18,760 bases of DNA from Zygnema cylindricum (taxonomy: Eukaryota; Streptophyta; Zygnematophyceae; Zygnematales; Zygnemataceae), in contig JBBHKE010002572.1 of the NCBI GenBank assembly GCA_037447655.1, positions 126,001-144,760 of the forward strand. The letters are read 5' to 3'. The notes below the pieces were generated by a model. The model had not been told where the DNA came from, ran no database searches, and was given only the letters and a program-made list of their open reading frames with translations. Shown here one piece after another: positions 9,104-16,484 of the stretch. The position numbers and the translations under genes are program-made. Each line of letters begins with the position of its first letter. Positions within the stretch are counted from its first letter, which is position 1.

Positions 9104-9317
9104 TGTAGAAATTAATGGTCGATTTAAAGTATTTTCTAGGTCTAAATAGAAATATAGAAAGAAGCCGAGGCAATCTAACTCTAACTTCTCTCTCCAACTC
9201 TCAAACTTGTCGCAGTCACTGAGAAATTGGAATGGAGCTAGAGCCATGGCTACCTAGGCTATCCAGAGGTTTACGGGAAATATATATTAGTTAGGGGTTT
9301 ATTAACTAAAAGGTATG

Positions 9318-9398
9318 TGCCGGCCACAGGATTTGATCCTAGTACCTGCCGGACGGCAGGCAGCCGGTAGCCGGTAGCCTTAGCCGTTAAGTCTTTAG
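9318..9398 (-). other. degenerate tRNA-like module, antisense in the LTR
   Basis: The minus strand carries a B-box-like GGATCAAATCC (9339-9329), downstream of a D-arm-like TTAACGGCTAAGGC (about 9390-9377). A strong hairpin lies between them. The second LTR copy is at about 14718-14799. As in element A, it is antisense to transcription and lies in U3. A working tRNA is unlikely. Confidence 0.45.
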
Positions 9399-9681
9399 CT
9401 AGTGTTACGTAATATATAGTTTGATATTTAATTAAACATTCATACTTAGGATAGTTTATTTAACTGAAACTATTTACGAGAGACAATGATCCAATAATGT
9501 AAAAGTACGGATTACGGTACGGATAAGAAACGAATACCGCTCATTTATTTCTTTAGTGAAACGAATATCAAACATGTATTTATTATGGCTACGATTAAAT
9601 GTGAATTTAATCGGACGGCCGGAATTAACGTTGAGATCGCGGAAGAGGATTTCAACGGTTTTTGGTCATCGCCACATCTGA

Positions 9682-9756
9682 TGACACGTGGCAAAATGAT
9701 ATTGGATCGCGGCATCTACGAGGATTAAGGGAGCGAATCCGGACATACCACGTGTC
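9682..9756 (+). promoter_or_regulatory. paired G-boxes in the 5' LTR
   Basis: TGACACGTGGC (9682-9692) and CCACGTGTC (9748-9756) are 66 bp apart, roughly inverted copies of one another. The 3' LTR keeps the first exactly, and the second as CTACGTGTC. Such CACGTG pairs are bound by plant bZIP factors, often in ABA or stress responses. Confidence 0.5.
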
Positions 9757-9773
9757 GACATTTAGGATATGTC

Positions 9774-9821
9774 GTACAGTGTCCGTACAGAAAGTACACC
9801 GGCAACTGTACTTTTGTGTAC
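9774..9821 (+). promoter_or_regulatory. cluster of five GTAC cores
   Basis: GTAC occurs at 9774, 9785, 9794, 9808 and 9818. The 3' LTR keeps three of the five. Element A has three in the matching region (about 6363-6401). GTAC is the core bound by plant and algal SBP-domain factors, so this could be a control element, but it is also a common palindrome. Confidence 0.3.
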
Positions 9822-10156
9822 GCAACTGTAATCTGATTGGCTTCGTTTATCAGTTAATAGAATTTGTGAGAGAGATAGGACTTAGAAAAATTAGAAGATT
9901 TGACCCTCTCTCCCAGAGAGCCTCTGTACAAAAGGTCAACTTTGACCCTCCATAACCTACTGCTCAAGAGAGCAAATTCAGAGATTCTTTTTGTAATCGA
10001 CTCAAGGGAGTCTTGCCTTTACAAAGGTGAAGGTGGTGAGAGTTATTGTCTGCTAGGGTGGCAGTTGTTTTTGCTGAAACATAAAGGGTTTAGGGTTATC
10101 CTAAGGCTTTTTTGAAGCTATCCACTCTGAGGACTTATGGAGGTCTCAGAGTTACA

Positions 10157-10171
10157 GGTTATGGGCCCACC
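10157..10171 (+). other. primer-binding site of element B (half-tRNA initiator Met)
   Basis: GGTTATGGGCCCACC directly follows the LTR end TTACA. It is complementary over 15 bases to the anticodon arm of plant-type initiator tRNA-Met, not to the tRNA 3' end. Such internal pairing requires a cleaved tRNA primer, as known for Drosophila copia. Its ATG at 10161-10163 is the complement of the CAU anticodon and opens the gag frame. Confidence 0.8.
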
Positions 10172-11100
10172 CTCAAGGGTACCAATCTTTAATGGAACTG
10201 GCTTCATATAGTGGGAAAGTATGATGATAGGAGCTCTATGCGAAAAAAGAATTTGGGGGATAGTGAGTGGACGGTTGGGGAGTCCATCAAGTCTTGGAAT
10301 CCCTCCAAGTTTTGGAGGAAGCAGATTAACCAGGAATGAGGATCCACCTTCAATGGAGGAATAAAAGGAAGGAGAGGTGGTGTACAAAGGAAAGGAAAAG
10401 GAGACGACCACACCTATAGCAACTGGTTCGACATTCATGTTACCTATTTCGAGGAACGAGGAGAATATACTGAAACCTAGGACTTCAACAATATGGCGGC
10501 AAAACACTTCATCCTACACAATCTCACTCAAGGACTTGCATGACTTTATTTGCAGGTAGAAAGGGCATCCGATCTTTGGATGGCTCTCATAGAGATGTAG
10601 TGAAGTGGTACGATTCAGCAACAACACTTGGCTGATCAAAAAGTTAAGGAGTATGTAAACAAAAAGGGGAAGATGTTGGATTTTTGCAATGAGCTTGCTA
10701 CACTCTTCATGGAGCTAGAGAGTGCGGGAAAAGATTTTAGTGAAAAAAAAAGTTAATTGTTTATTGATTAAGTTACCCGATGAGTTCGAGAACATAGTGA
10801 ACCGTGTGCAAGACTTGCCAGACTCAAGGTGGATATAGAACTCAGTGGTAGGGATGATTCTCGTTTGGGAGAATACGATTGAGATCCGAAGGGGAGGAAA
10901 GAGTGGCCAAGCCTTGGCAACTTCGACCGATTGGAGGAACAAGGATATTTGAAACCGGTCGGAAACTATGGGGGGAGGGAGCACAAAAATCAGACCAACG
11001 ACTTCGAACCAAGGGCTCCCAAGGGTTTATGTCATTTTTGTTAGAAACTTGGGCACTATATGGCAGAGTGCACTAAGCTTACCAAGCTTCGGTTAAAGGA
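10161..11100 (+). pseudogene. element B gag, broken
   Basis: The proposed start is the ATG within the PBS. The frame reads MGPPSRVPIFNGTGF, then stop 10209-10211, then WESMMIGALCEKRIWGIVSG, which fits the conserved N-terminus of copia Gag (F-G--F--W---M---L----W-IV-G). After a frameshift near 10475 come DFNNMAAKHFILHNLTQG and DLWMALIEM. Next are KMLDFCNELATLFMELESAG and KLPDEFENIVNRVQDL. The zinc knuckle CHFC-KLGHYMAEC (11030-11071) has all four ligands but is split by TAG at 11042-11044. Further stops are at 10478, 10598, 10601 and in DSRWI-NSVV. Gag and pol lie in one continuous frame around 11060. Confidence 0.8.
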
Positions 11101-11857
11101 GTGGCACACTGGTGGTACCCCGAGAGGAAAGAAAAAGGCCCTTGTGACACTGGTACATGAGGCGGAATCCGAGGACGAGGAGGATGAGCTCGTTTTAGAT
11201 GAGGAGTTGGAGGCGAAAAACGAGGTCAAAATTCCACGAAGGCAGAAATGTGCTTACGGTGGATTGAAAGGAGAAGCAGGTTGGATTGTAGATTCAGGTG
11301 CCTCCATGCACATGTGTAAGGATAGGCACCTGCTCACTAAGGTAAGAAAGATTCCCACCGTAGAGATAAAGTACGGGGATGGGAGGATAATCACCACTAC
11401 TGTTGTAGGATCGGTAGATTTGAAAGTGTTAGTAGAAGGAAAGACATCTATTGTAACATTCTCCGATGTATTGTTTATTCCGGAGCTGAACAAAAACCTC
11501 ATCTCTACATTTGTATTAGATGATAAGGGTTTTTCTACTAGCTCTAGGGAAGGAGTCTTTACTGCTAGTTTTGAGGAGGATGTCTATTTCATTGCTGAGA
11601 AAGGTAGCCATGGGATGTTTAGGCTGGTTGTAAGAAATGAAACGAAGAAACCTTATTATGTTGGTGTACATGATATTTTGATGTGGCATAAGAGGCTTGG
11701 GCATGTGAATCTAGATAAGTTAAGAGAGATGAAAAAGATGGGAGTGGTGGGAGGGATTAAGTTCAGTGAGAGTGATATTATAAGTGATTGTAGTGGATGT
11801 GCTCAAGGTAAAACACACAGATTACCCTTTCCTAAAACAGCCACCTATAAGGGATAA
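11060..11857 (+). CDS. element B pol: protease and GAG-pre-integrase, open fragment
   Basis: This is an open stretch of 265 codons. It begins in the last part of the zinc knuckle (MAECTKL), so the ATG at 11060 is not the natural start. An acidic linker (AESEDEEDELVLDEELE) precedes the aspartic protease motif VDSGAS (Asp at 11291-11293), which cuts the polyprotein. The blocks FSDVLFIPELNKNLIS and VLDDKGF close the protease. The pre-integrase zinc motif follows: WHKRLGH (about 11683-11703), then CSGCAQGKTHRLPFP (about 11788-11835). It ends at an in-frame TAA (11855-11857). The integrase continues in the same frame for about 75 bases before a frameshift. Confidence 0.9.
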   Translation: MAECTKLTKLRLKEWHTGGTPRGKKKALVTLVHEAESEDEEDELVLDEELEAKNEVKIPRRQKCAYGGLKGEAGWIVDSGASMHMCKDRHLLTKVRKIPTVEIKYGDGRIITTTVVGSVDLKVLVEGKTSIVTFSDVLFIPELNKNLISTFVLDDKGFSTSSREGVFTASFEEDVYFIAEKGSHGMFRLVVRNETKKPYYVGVHDILMWHKRLGHVNLDKLREMKKMGVVGGIKFSESDIISDCSGCAQGKTHRLPFPKTATYKG

Positions 11858-12690
11858 AAAAATCTAGATCTAGTACACACAGATATTTTGGGACTGGCTA
11901 AAGTGCCCTCACCGGGGGGAAGTGATTTAGGATGACTATCACTTATGATTGGTCTCGGTATTCTCGGGTGTATTTTTTGAAAAACAAGTCAAAAGCCCAA
12001 GATTGTTTGAGACAATATAAAGCATGGAGCGAAAAACTCCATGAAACTCCAATCAAGAGAGTAAAAAGTGACAATGGTGGAGAGTATACTTCTAACCAGT
12101 TTGAGGATTTTCTGAGGGAAGATGGAGTTCGACACCAAAAGACAGTTCCAGAAAACCCAGAACAGAATGGGGTAGGTGAAAGGTTAAATAGAACACTAAG
12201 TGATAGTGCTAGAAGTATGTTGTCAGATAAAAAGATAGGAAAAAGATTTTGGGCAAAAGCAATGAACTGTGCTAATTACCTCAAAAATAGAGTTCATACT
12301 TCAGCTATAAAAGATCAAACACCTTATGAGAGATGGACAGGCCGGAAACCAGACATATCTCACTTAAAGGTTTTCGGCAGTCAAGTATTCAGTCTAGATA
12401 CTGATCGGTCCAATTGGAAGCTAGATCCTAAAGGAAAACCGGGATACTTATTAGGATATGATGAGGATGTTAAAGGATATAGAGTTTATGATCTAAAAAG
12501 GGAAGATATAATCTTAGTAAAGCATCTAGTAGTTATGGATGAACGAAAGTCTGTGGATCCCTTCAAATATACGAAGTCAGTAAAAATCAGATTTGAGTCA
12601 GAAAATTCCGATGACTTTGAGCTTCCTAACTATCCAGGTTTTAGAGAAGATGACATTCTTGCAAATACAAATCAGATTGAAAAGGACTAG
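11858..12690 (+). pseudogene. element B pol: integrase
   Basis: The integrase joins the cDNA ends to host DNA. LVHTDILG, with the first catalytic Asp at 11882-11884, lies in the frame of the preceding protease. A shift near 11925-11935 moves the rest into another frame, open from 11932 to 12690 (252 codons). It contains RVKSDNGGEYTS (Asp at 12070-12072) and NGVGERLNRTL (Glu at 12178-12180). There are exactly 35 residues between these two, as in DD35E enzymes. YLKNRVHTSA, TPYERWTGRKPDISHLKVFG and GKPGYLLGYDED are typical copia integrase blocks. TAG at 12688-12690 ends the open part. The triad is complete although the frame is not. Confidence 0.88.
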
Positions 12691-13362
12691 GTTGTGGAAA
12701 CTCTAGTGACAACTCTACCCGAAGCGAAAGACATGGTGGAAAGTGATTCAAAATCAAAGGATAGGGGAGAAGCCGAGTTTGTTCGAAAGAATCCACGAGA
12801 ACCATCTATTCCGGCCTCAGATTTTGAGGGGGGAAAGAGAAGTAGCAAAAGAATGGAAGAAAATCAAGTTAATATCAAGGTAACTAAACTATCTCATCAA
12901 AATGAACCTCAAACTTATGGAGAGGCGATGACTTGTCCAGAAAGAAACCGGTGGAAGACAGCCATCAATGAGGAGATGGCCTCAATTCTAGCAGACGATA
13001 CTTAGGAGCTGGTGGATTGTTCACCTAACCGAAAACGAATCGGTTGTAAGTGGGTTTTCAAATTAATACTGAACCCAGATAACACAATCGAGCGCTACAA
13101 GGCCAGATTAGTGGCAAAGGGATTTACATAAAAAGAGGGAATTGACTACGAGGAAACCTTTGCCCCGGTCGTCAAATTTCCCTCCGTCCTCGTACTTCTT
13201 AGCCTGGCAGCAGTAAAAGACGTGGAAGTGCACCAGATGGAAATCAAAACAACCTTTTTGCATGGAGAATTGGAAGAGGAGATCTTCATGCGACAACCCG
13301 AAGGTTTTGTGGAGGAAGGAGAGGAGAGTAAGGTATGACGGCTGATTAAATCTCTCTATGGT
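12691..13362 (+). pseudogene. element B pol: integrase-RT spacer and RT N-terminus
   Basis: It has the same frame as 11932-12690 and 13363-14490, interrupted by stops at 13003-13005, 13129-13131 and 13336-13338. A poorly conserved acidic/basic spacer leads to KRSSKRMEE. The RT begins with NEPQTYGEAMTCPERNRW, followed by IGCKWVFKLILN, ERYKARLVAKGF and GIDYEETFAPVVKF. FLHGELEEEIFMRQPEGF and LIKSLYGLK complete the fingers/palm start. Two stops stand where related copies have Trp or Gln, consistent with C-to-T type changes. Confidence 0.85.
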
Positions 13363-14490
13363 TTGAAACATGCGCCTCGACAGTGGAATAAGAAGCTTGA
13401 TGAGTTTCTTAGCGGTCTGGGATATATCCGGATCAGCTCAGATTACTCAATCTTTGTTTTCGAAGATGTGGAAGGTTTTATATTTATTGCAATTTATGTT
13501 GATGATTTGCATGTTTTAAGTAAATCAATGGAAAAAATTAATAAACTGAAAACCGATCTTAAGGGGAGATTTGAAATGAAAGATATGGGAGAAGCAAAAT
13601 ATATTTTGGGAATTCAAGTAGAAAGAGACCGAAAAAGAAAGATTCTAAGATTGAATCAAAAGGAAGCAATAGGGAACATGCTTGAAAAATATCAGATGGA
13701 TAATGCAAATAGTTGTACAACTCCAATGGAGTTTAAGAAGGGAAGTGAGTGGAGTGAGGAAGATGGAGTCATAGTGTTAGACGAGGAATTATCTCCTGAA
13801 GAACAGAAGTTCATGCAGACTATTCCTTACGAGCAAGTAGTGCGAAGTCTAATCTATTTTATGAATTGTACCCGGCTGGATTTAGCTGCAGCTGAAGGAG
13901 TGCTGAGTAGAAGTCTAAATGCTCCCACTAAGAGGGATTGGGAGGCAGCTAAGAGATTCTTTAGATATTTGATAGGAACTAGAGATCTATGGTTGCATTT
14001 GGGTGGGGAGAATACTGACATCACTTCTTGGAGTGATGCCAGTTATGGTGATGCTCCGATGAGGAGATGCACTTCTGGATATGTATTATATGTGGGTGAT
14101 GGGGCTTGCTGTTGGAGTAGCAAACAGCAAAAAGTTATTGCTCAGTCCACCATGGAGGCTGAGTATATGGCCTCTTGCTGTGCTGTAAAAGATTTGATGT
14201 GGGTCAAGTCTTTGCTTGGTGAGCTTGGTCACCTTAAGAGTGGTGTGAAGAATTTTTTTTGTGATAATCAGGCAGCAATCGCTATTTCTGCCAATCTTAA
14301 ACATCATTTTAAAGCCAAACACATGGACACCAGACTCAGCTTTGTTAGAGAGAAATTAGAAAACAAAATAATCAGTTTAGAGTACAGACCAGATAGTGAG
14401 ATGGTAGCAGATATGATGACCAAACCTGTGCCTTCCTCGAAACTAATTTTTTGCAGGGAGAAGTGTGGTCTGAAATTAAAGATTGACTAG
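13363..14490 (+). CDS. element B pol: reverse transcriptase and RNase H, open fragment
   Basis: This is the 375-codon C-terminal part of the polyprotein, open to its natural stop TAG (14488-14490). The ATG at 13363 is internal; the frame comes from LYGLK upstream. The RT active site YVDD is intact (13495-13506), followed by FEMKDMGEAKYILGIQVERD. The connection is MNCTRLDLAAAEGVLSRSL. RNase H shows WSDASYGD, STMEAEYMA, FCDNQAAIAIS and the end VADMMTKPVP, with the acidic residues present. It converts element RNA into double-stranded cDNA in virus-like particles. The polypurine tract follows six bases after the stop. Confidence 0.92.
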   Translation: MKHAPRQWNKKLDEFLSGLGYIRISSDYSIFVFEDVEGFIFIAIYVDDLHVLSKSMEKINKLKTDLKGRFEMKDMGEAKYILGIQVERDRKRKILRLNQKEAIGNMLEKYQMDNANSCTTPMEFKKGSEWSEEDGVIVLDEELSPEEQKFMQTIPYEQVVRSLIYFMNCTRLDLAAAEGVLSRSLNAPTKRDWEAAKRFFRYLIGTRDLWLHLGGENTDITSWSDASYGDAPMRRCTSGYVLYVGDGACCWSSKQQKVIAQSTMEAEYMASCCAVKDLMWVKSLLGELGHLKSGVKNFFCDNQAAIAISANLKHHFKAKHMDTRLSFVREKLENKIISLEYRPDSEMVADMMTKPVPSSKLIFCREKCGLKLKID

Positions 14491-14495
14491 AAACT

Positions 14496-14503
14496 AAGGA
14501 GAG
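14496..14503 (+). other. polypurine tract of element B
   Basis: AAGGAGAG lies immediately before the 3' LTR start TGTATAAATT and just after the pol stop. It is the plus-strand primer site. Confidence 0.8.
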
Positions 14504-15541
14504 TGTATAAATTAGTGGTCCATTTAAAGTATTTTCTAGGTCTAGATAGAAATTTAGAAAGAAGCCGAGGCAGTCTTCCTCTAACTTCTCTCTCTAACTC
14601 TCAAACTTGTCGCAGTCACTAAGAAATTGGAGAGGGAGCTATAGCCATGGCTACCTAAGTTATCCAAAGGTTTACGAGAAATATATATTAGTTAAGAGTT
14701 TATTTACTAAAAGGTATGTGCCTGCAACAGGATTTGATCCTAGTACTTGCTGGATGGCAAGCAGCCGGTAGCCAGTAGCCTTAGCCGTTAAGTCTTTAGC
14801 TAGTGTTACGTAATATATGGTTTGATATTTAATTAAACATTCATACTTAGGATAGTTCATTTAACTGAAACTATTTACGGGAGACATAGATCCAGTAATG
14901 TAAAAGTACAGATTACGGTACGGAAAAGAAACCAATTCCGCGCATCTATTTCTTTAGTGAAACGAATATCACGCATGAATTTATTACGGCTACGATTAAA
15001 TGTGAATTTAATCGGACGACTGGAATTAACAACGAGATCGCGGAAGAGGATTTCGATTGCCACATCGGATGACACGTGGCGGAATGACATTGGATCGCGG
15101 CATCTCCGAGGATTAAGGGAGCGAATCCGGACATCTACGTGTCGATATTTAGGCCATGTTGTACAGTGTCCGTATAGAAAGTACACCGGCAGCTGTACTT
15201 TTGTATATGGAATTGTAATCTGATTGGCTCCGTACATCAGTAGATAGAGTTTGTGAGAGAGATAAGACTTAGAAAATTAGGAGATAAGACCCTCTCTCCT
15301 AGAGAGCCTCTGCACAAAAGGTCAACTTTAACCCTCCAAAATTTTCTTCTCAGGGGAGCAAATTCAGAGATTCTTTTTGCTATCGACTCACGGGAGATTT
15401 GCCTTTACAAGGGTGAAGGTGGTCAAAGTTATTATCTCCCAGGGTGGCAGTTGCTTTTGTTGAAACACAAAGGGTTTAGGGTTATCCTGAGGCTTTTTAG
15501 AAGCTGTCCACTATGAGGACTTATGGAGGTCTCAGAGTTAC
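14504..15541 (+). repeat. 3' LTR of element B
   Basis: It aligns with 9104-10156 end to end. Differences are mostly transitions, and the 3' copy more often carries A or T. The G-box pair (15070-15143), the 8-bp hairpin (14993-15014) and the GC hairpin, with a paired change (14746-14761), are kept. It ends GAGTTAC at 15541, directly against the element C gag fragment. Confidence 0.92.
15070..15143 (+). promoter_or_regulatory. paired G-boxes in the 3' LTR
   Basis: TGACACGTGGC (15070-15080) is identical to the 5' LTR copy. The second box reads CTACGTGTC (15135-15143), with one change. Spacing is 65 bp, against 66 bp in the 5' LTR. Confidence 0.45.
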
Positions 15542-15702
15542 TTGTCCAAGAGATTGATATTCTCAAAATCTGTCTCCACCATATCCGCCCAGTAGACATA
15601 CTTTTCGTGGAAAACATAGGAATTCTTGATGACAGCCCATAAACTATTGTTATAAAACAGCGGTGCAGGTGGAGGAGCAACAGTAGTAGTAGAAGTAGAC
15701 AT
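15542..15702 (-). pseudogene. element C gag, N-terminal fragment
   Basis: From ATG 15702-15700 the minus strand reads MSTSTTTVAPPPAPLFYNN, a disordered Thr/Pro/Ala-rich start. Then come KYVYWADMVETDFENINLLD and an abrupt end at the element B LTR (15541). The pattern Y--W---M---F----L fits the beginning of a copia Gag domain, just before the DGS----DPSW block that opens the fragment at 9103. I infer that both are halves of one gag separated by element B. The remaining doubt is that the joint lacks a target-site duplication and is off by a base or two. Confidence 0.5.
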
Positions 15703-15979
15703 GATACTCTCTCAGAAGCTATCAATAATCCTACCAAACAGCTGTTTACAAGTGCTCACCAAATCTTATACACACATTCAAACTTCACAAAGCTCTATCA
15801 AAGTATAGAGCAACATTAACAATGACAACTCCCAAAGTTTTAGTATAATTGACTCGACAACACTCAAGGTATAATACTCAGAAGTTTCCTAAAAACTGTT
15901 TGCAGTTTTACTACTTAGAAGTCTGGATAATGTGTTTTGAGTCTTAAGTCTTATACTTGTGTTGTACCGGTGATACCAG
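15703..15979 (-). other. probable leader of element C
   Basis: This is non-coding AT-rich sequence between the candidate LTR end and the gag ATG. Read on the minus strand it starts CTGGTATCACCGG. The TGGTATCA (15978-15971) equals the complement of the last eight bases of plant initiator tRNA-Met and could be a weak PBS. TGTGTATAAGA (about 15770) is TATA-like. Confidence 0.3.
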
Positions 15980-16026
15980 TGTACCTGAGAGGTACGTCAA
16001 GCTACCAAGCTAATACTATTCTGTCA

Positions 16027-16100
16027 AGCTATCACTGAGCTACCACTAAGCTACCACTGAGCTACTATTAAGCTACCATTAAGCTACCATTGAGCTACCC
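16027..16100 (+). repeat. 11-bp minisatellite
   Basis: Six complete units and one partial unit of AGCTACCAYTR, with a period of exactly 11 bp, start at 16027, 16038, 16049, 16060, 16071, 16082 and 16093. Additional AAGCTACC words lie just upstream (about 15998-16006). Confidence 0.92.
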
Positions 16101-16129
16101 ACTAAGTTGAGGTCCGTTGACTTGATTCA

Positions 16130-16335
16130 TATCAATCGCAGCTGCGTTTTCTAGTACTGAATCATATCTAAGATAATAGCTGCTGCGTTGTCTGTACGGA
16201 TCATATCCAAAGTAACCGCAGATGCGTTGTCCTGTCTGTGTCGCAGCTTTGTGCTGTGCTGCTGCGTTGCTCTGTCTGCATAGCTGCTGGGCTGCTTCGT
16301 TGCTCTGTCTACATAGGAGCTGCGCTGTCCTGCTA
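16130..16335 (-). repeat. degenerate GCTGCGTTG-type repeats
   Basis: The words CAGCTGCG, GCTGCGTTG and CTCTGTCTRCATAG recur at least five times with irregular spacing. Two neighbouring units are about 30 bp long. The minus strand is open across them for 91 codons (16370-16095) and repeats the peptide CRQSN-AAQ, but nothing else suggests a gene. Confidence 0.65.
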
Positions 16336-16366
16336 ATTTGCTTTGGTTGAAAGCTTTCCAAAAACA

Positions 16367-16484
16367 ACACAGTTAGTCACGGATTTGTGTAAACTACCGC
16401 AGGTTTTGTCTGATGGAACTTGGCCTTTTGCTGAAAATGGACGCAGAAATATTAACACCCTTTTATTATGCCTTTCGGTTTGCC
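16367..16484. other. short unassigned stretch
   Basis: Nothing recognisable. Its minus-strand end, CCGTGACTAACTG, just before the candidate LTR start, faintly resembles the pol end of element D. Confidence 0.3.

Larger units (their letters stand above)
9104..10156 (+). repeat. 5' LTR of element B
   Basis: It runs from TGTAGAAATT (9104) to GAGTTACA (10156) and is repeated at 14504-15541 with many transitions and few gaps. It contains an antisense tRNA-like module (9318-9398), a GC-rich hairpin (9345-9360), a perfect 8-bp hairpin (9592-9613), two G-boxes (9682-9756), a GTAC cluster (9774-9821), and an R-U5 homologous to element A. Confidence 0.92.
9104..15541 (+). mobile_element. element B: Ty1/copia retrotransposon with both LTRs
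   Basis: The structure is 5' LTR 9104-10156, PBS 10157-10171, gag, protease, integrase, RT, RNase H, polypurine tract 14496-14503 and 3' LTR 14504-15541. All catalytic motifs of pol are present. The copy is nevertheless disabled by stops in gag and pol and at least two frameshifts. It seems to have inserted, in opposite orientation, into the gag of element C. No target-site duplication is visible: AATAT precedes the 5' LTR, while TTGTC follows the 3' LTR. The final base expected from the 5' LTR end (CA) is also changed at 15542. Confidence 0.9.
15980..16366 (-). repeat. candidate LTR of element C
   Basis: On the minus strand it starts TGTTGTTTTTGGAAAGCTTT (16366), nearly the same as the start of the element D LTR at 17841. 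It could end GGTACA at 15980, followed by CTGGTA; the element D LTR is followed by CTGTGGTA. Between the ends the two differ, and this one is filled with short repeats. The boundaries are inferred. Confidence 0.35.

Noticed and set aside
12688-13338. A variant genetic code (stop codons read as Gln)
   Set aside because: In-frame stops stand at positions expected to be Trp, Gln, Lys, Asp/Glu or Phe and include TGA as well as TAG and TAA. That is decay, not reassignment.
14875-15237. 120-codon minus frame in the LTR
   Set aside because: It is antisense to the LTR, is not kept in the 5' LTR as an equal frame, and shows no domain.
9099-15547. Target-site duplication of element B
   Set aside because: The five bases outside the two LTRs do not match under any reasonable choice of ends.
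15432-15737. 101-codon Leu-rich minus frame
   Set aside because: It is a shadow of the gag N-terminus in another frame and crosses the LTR boundary.
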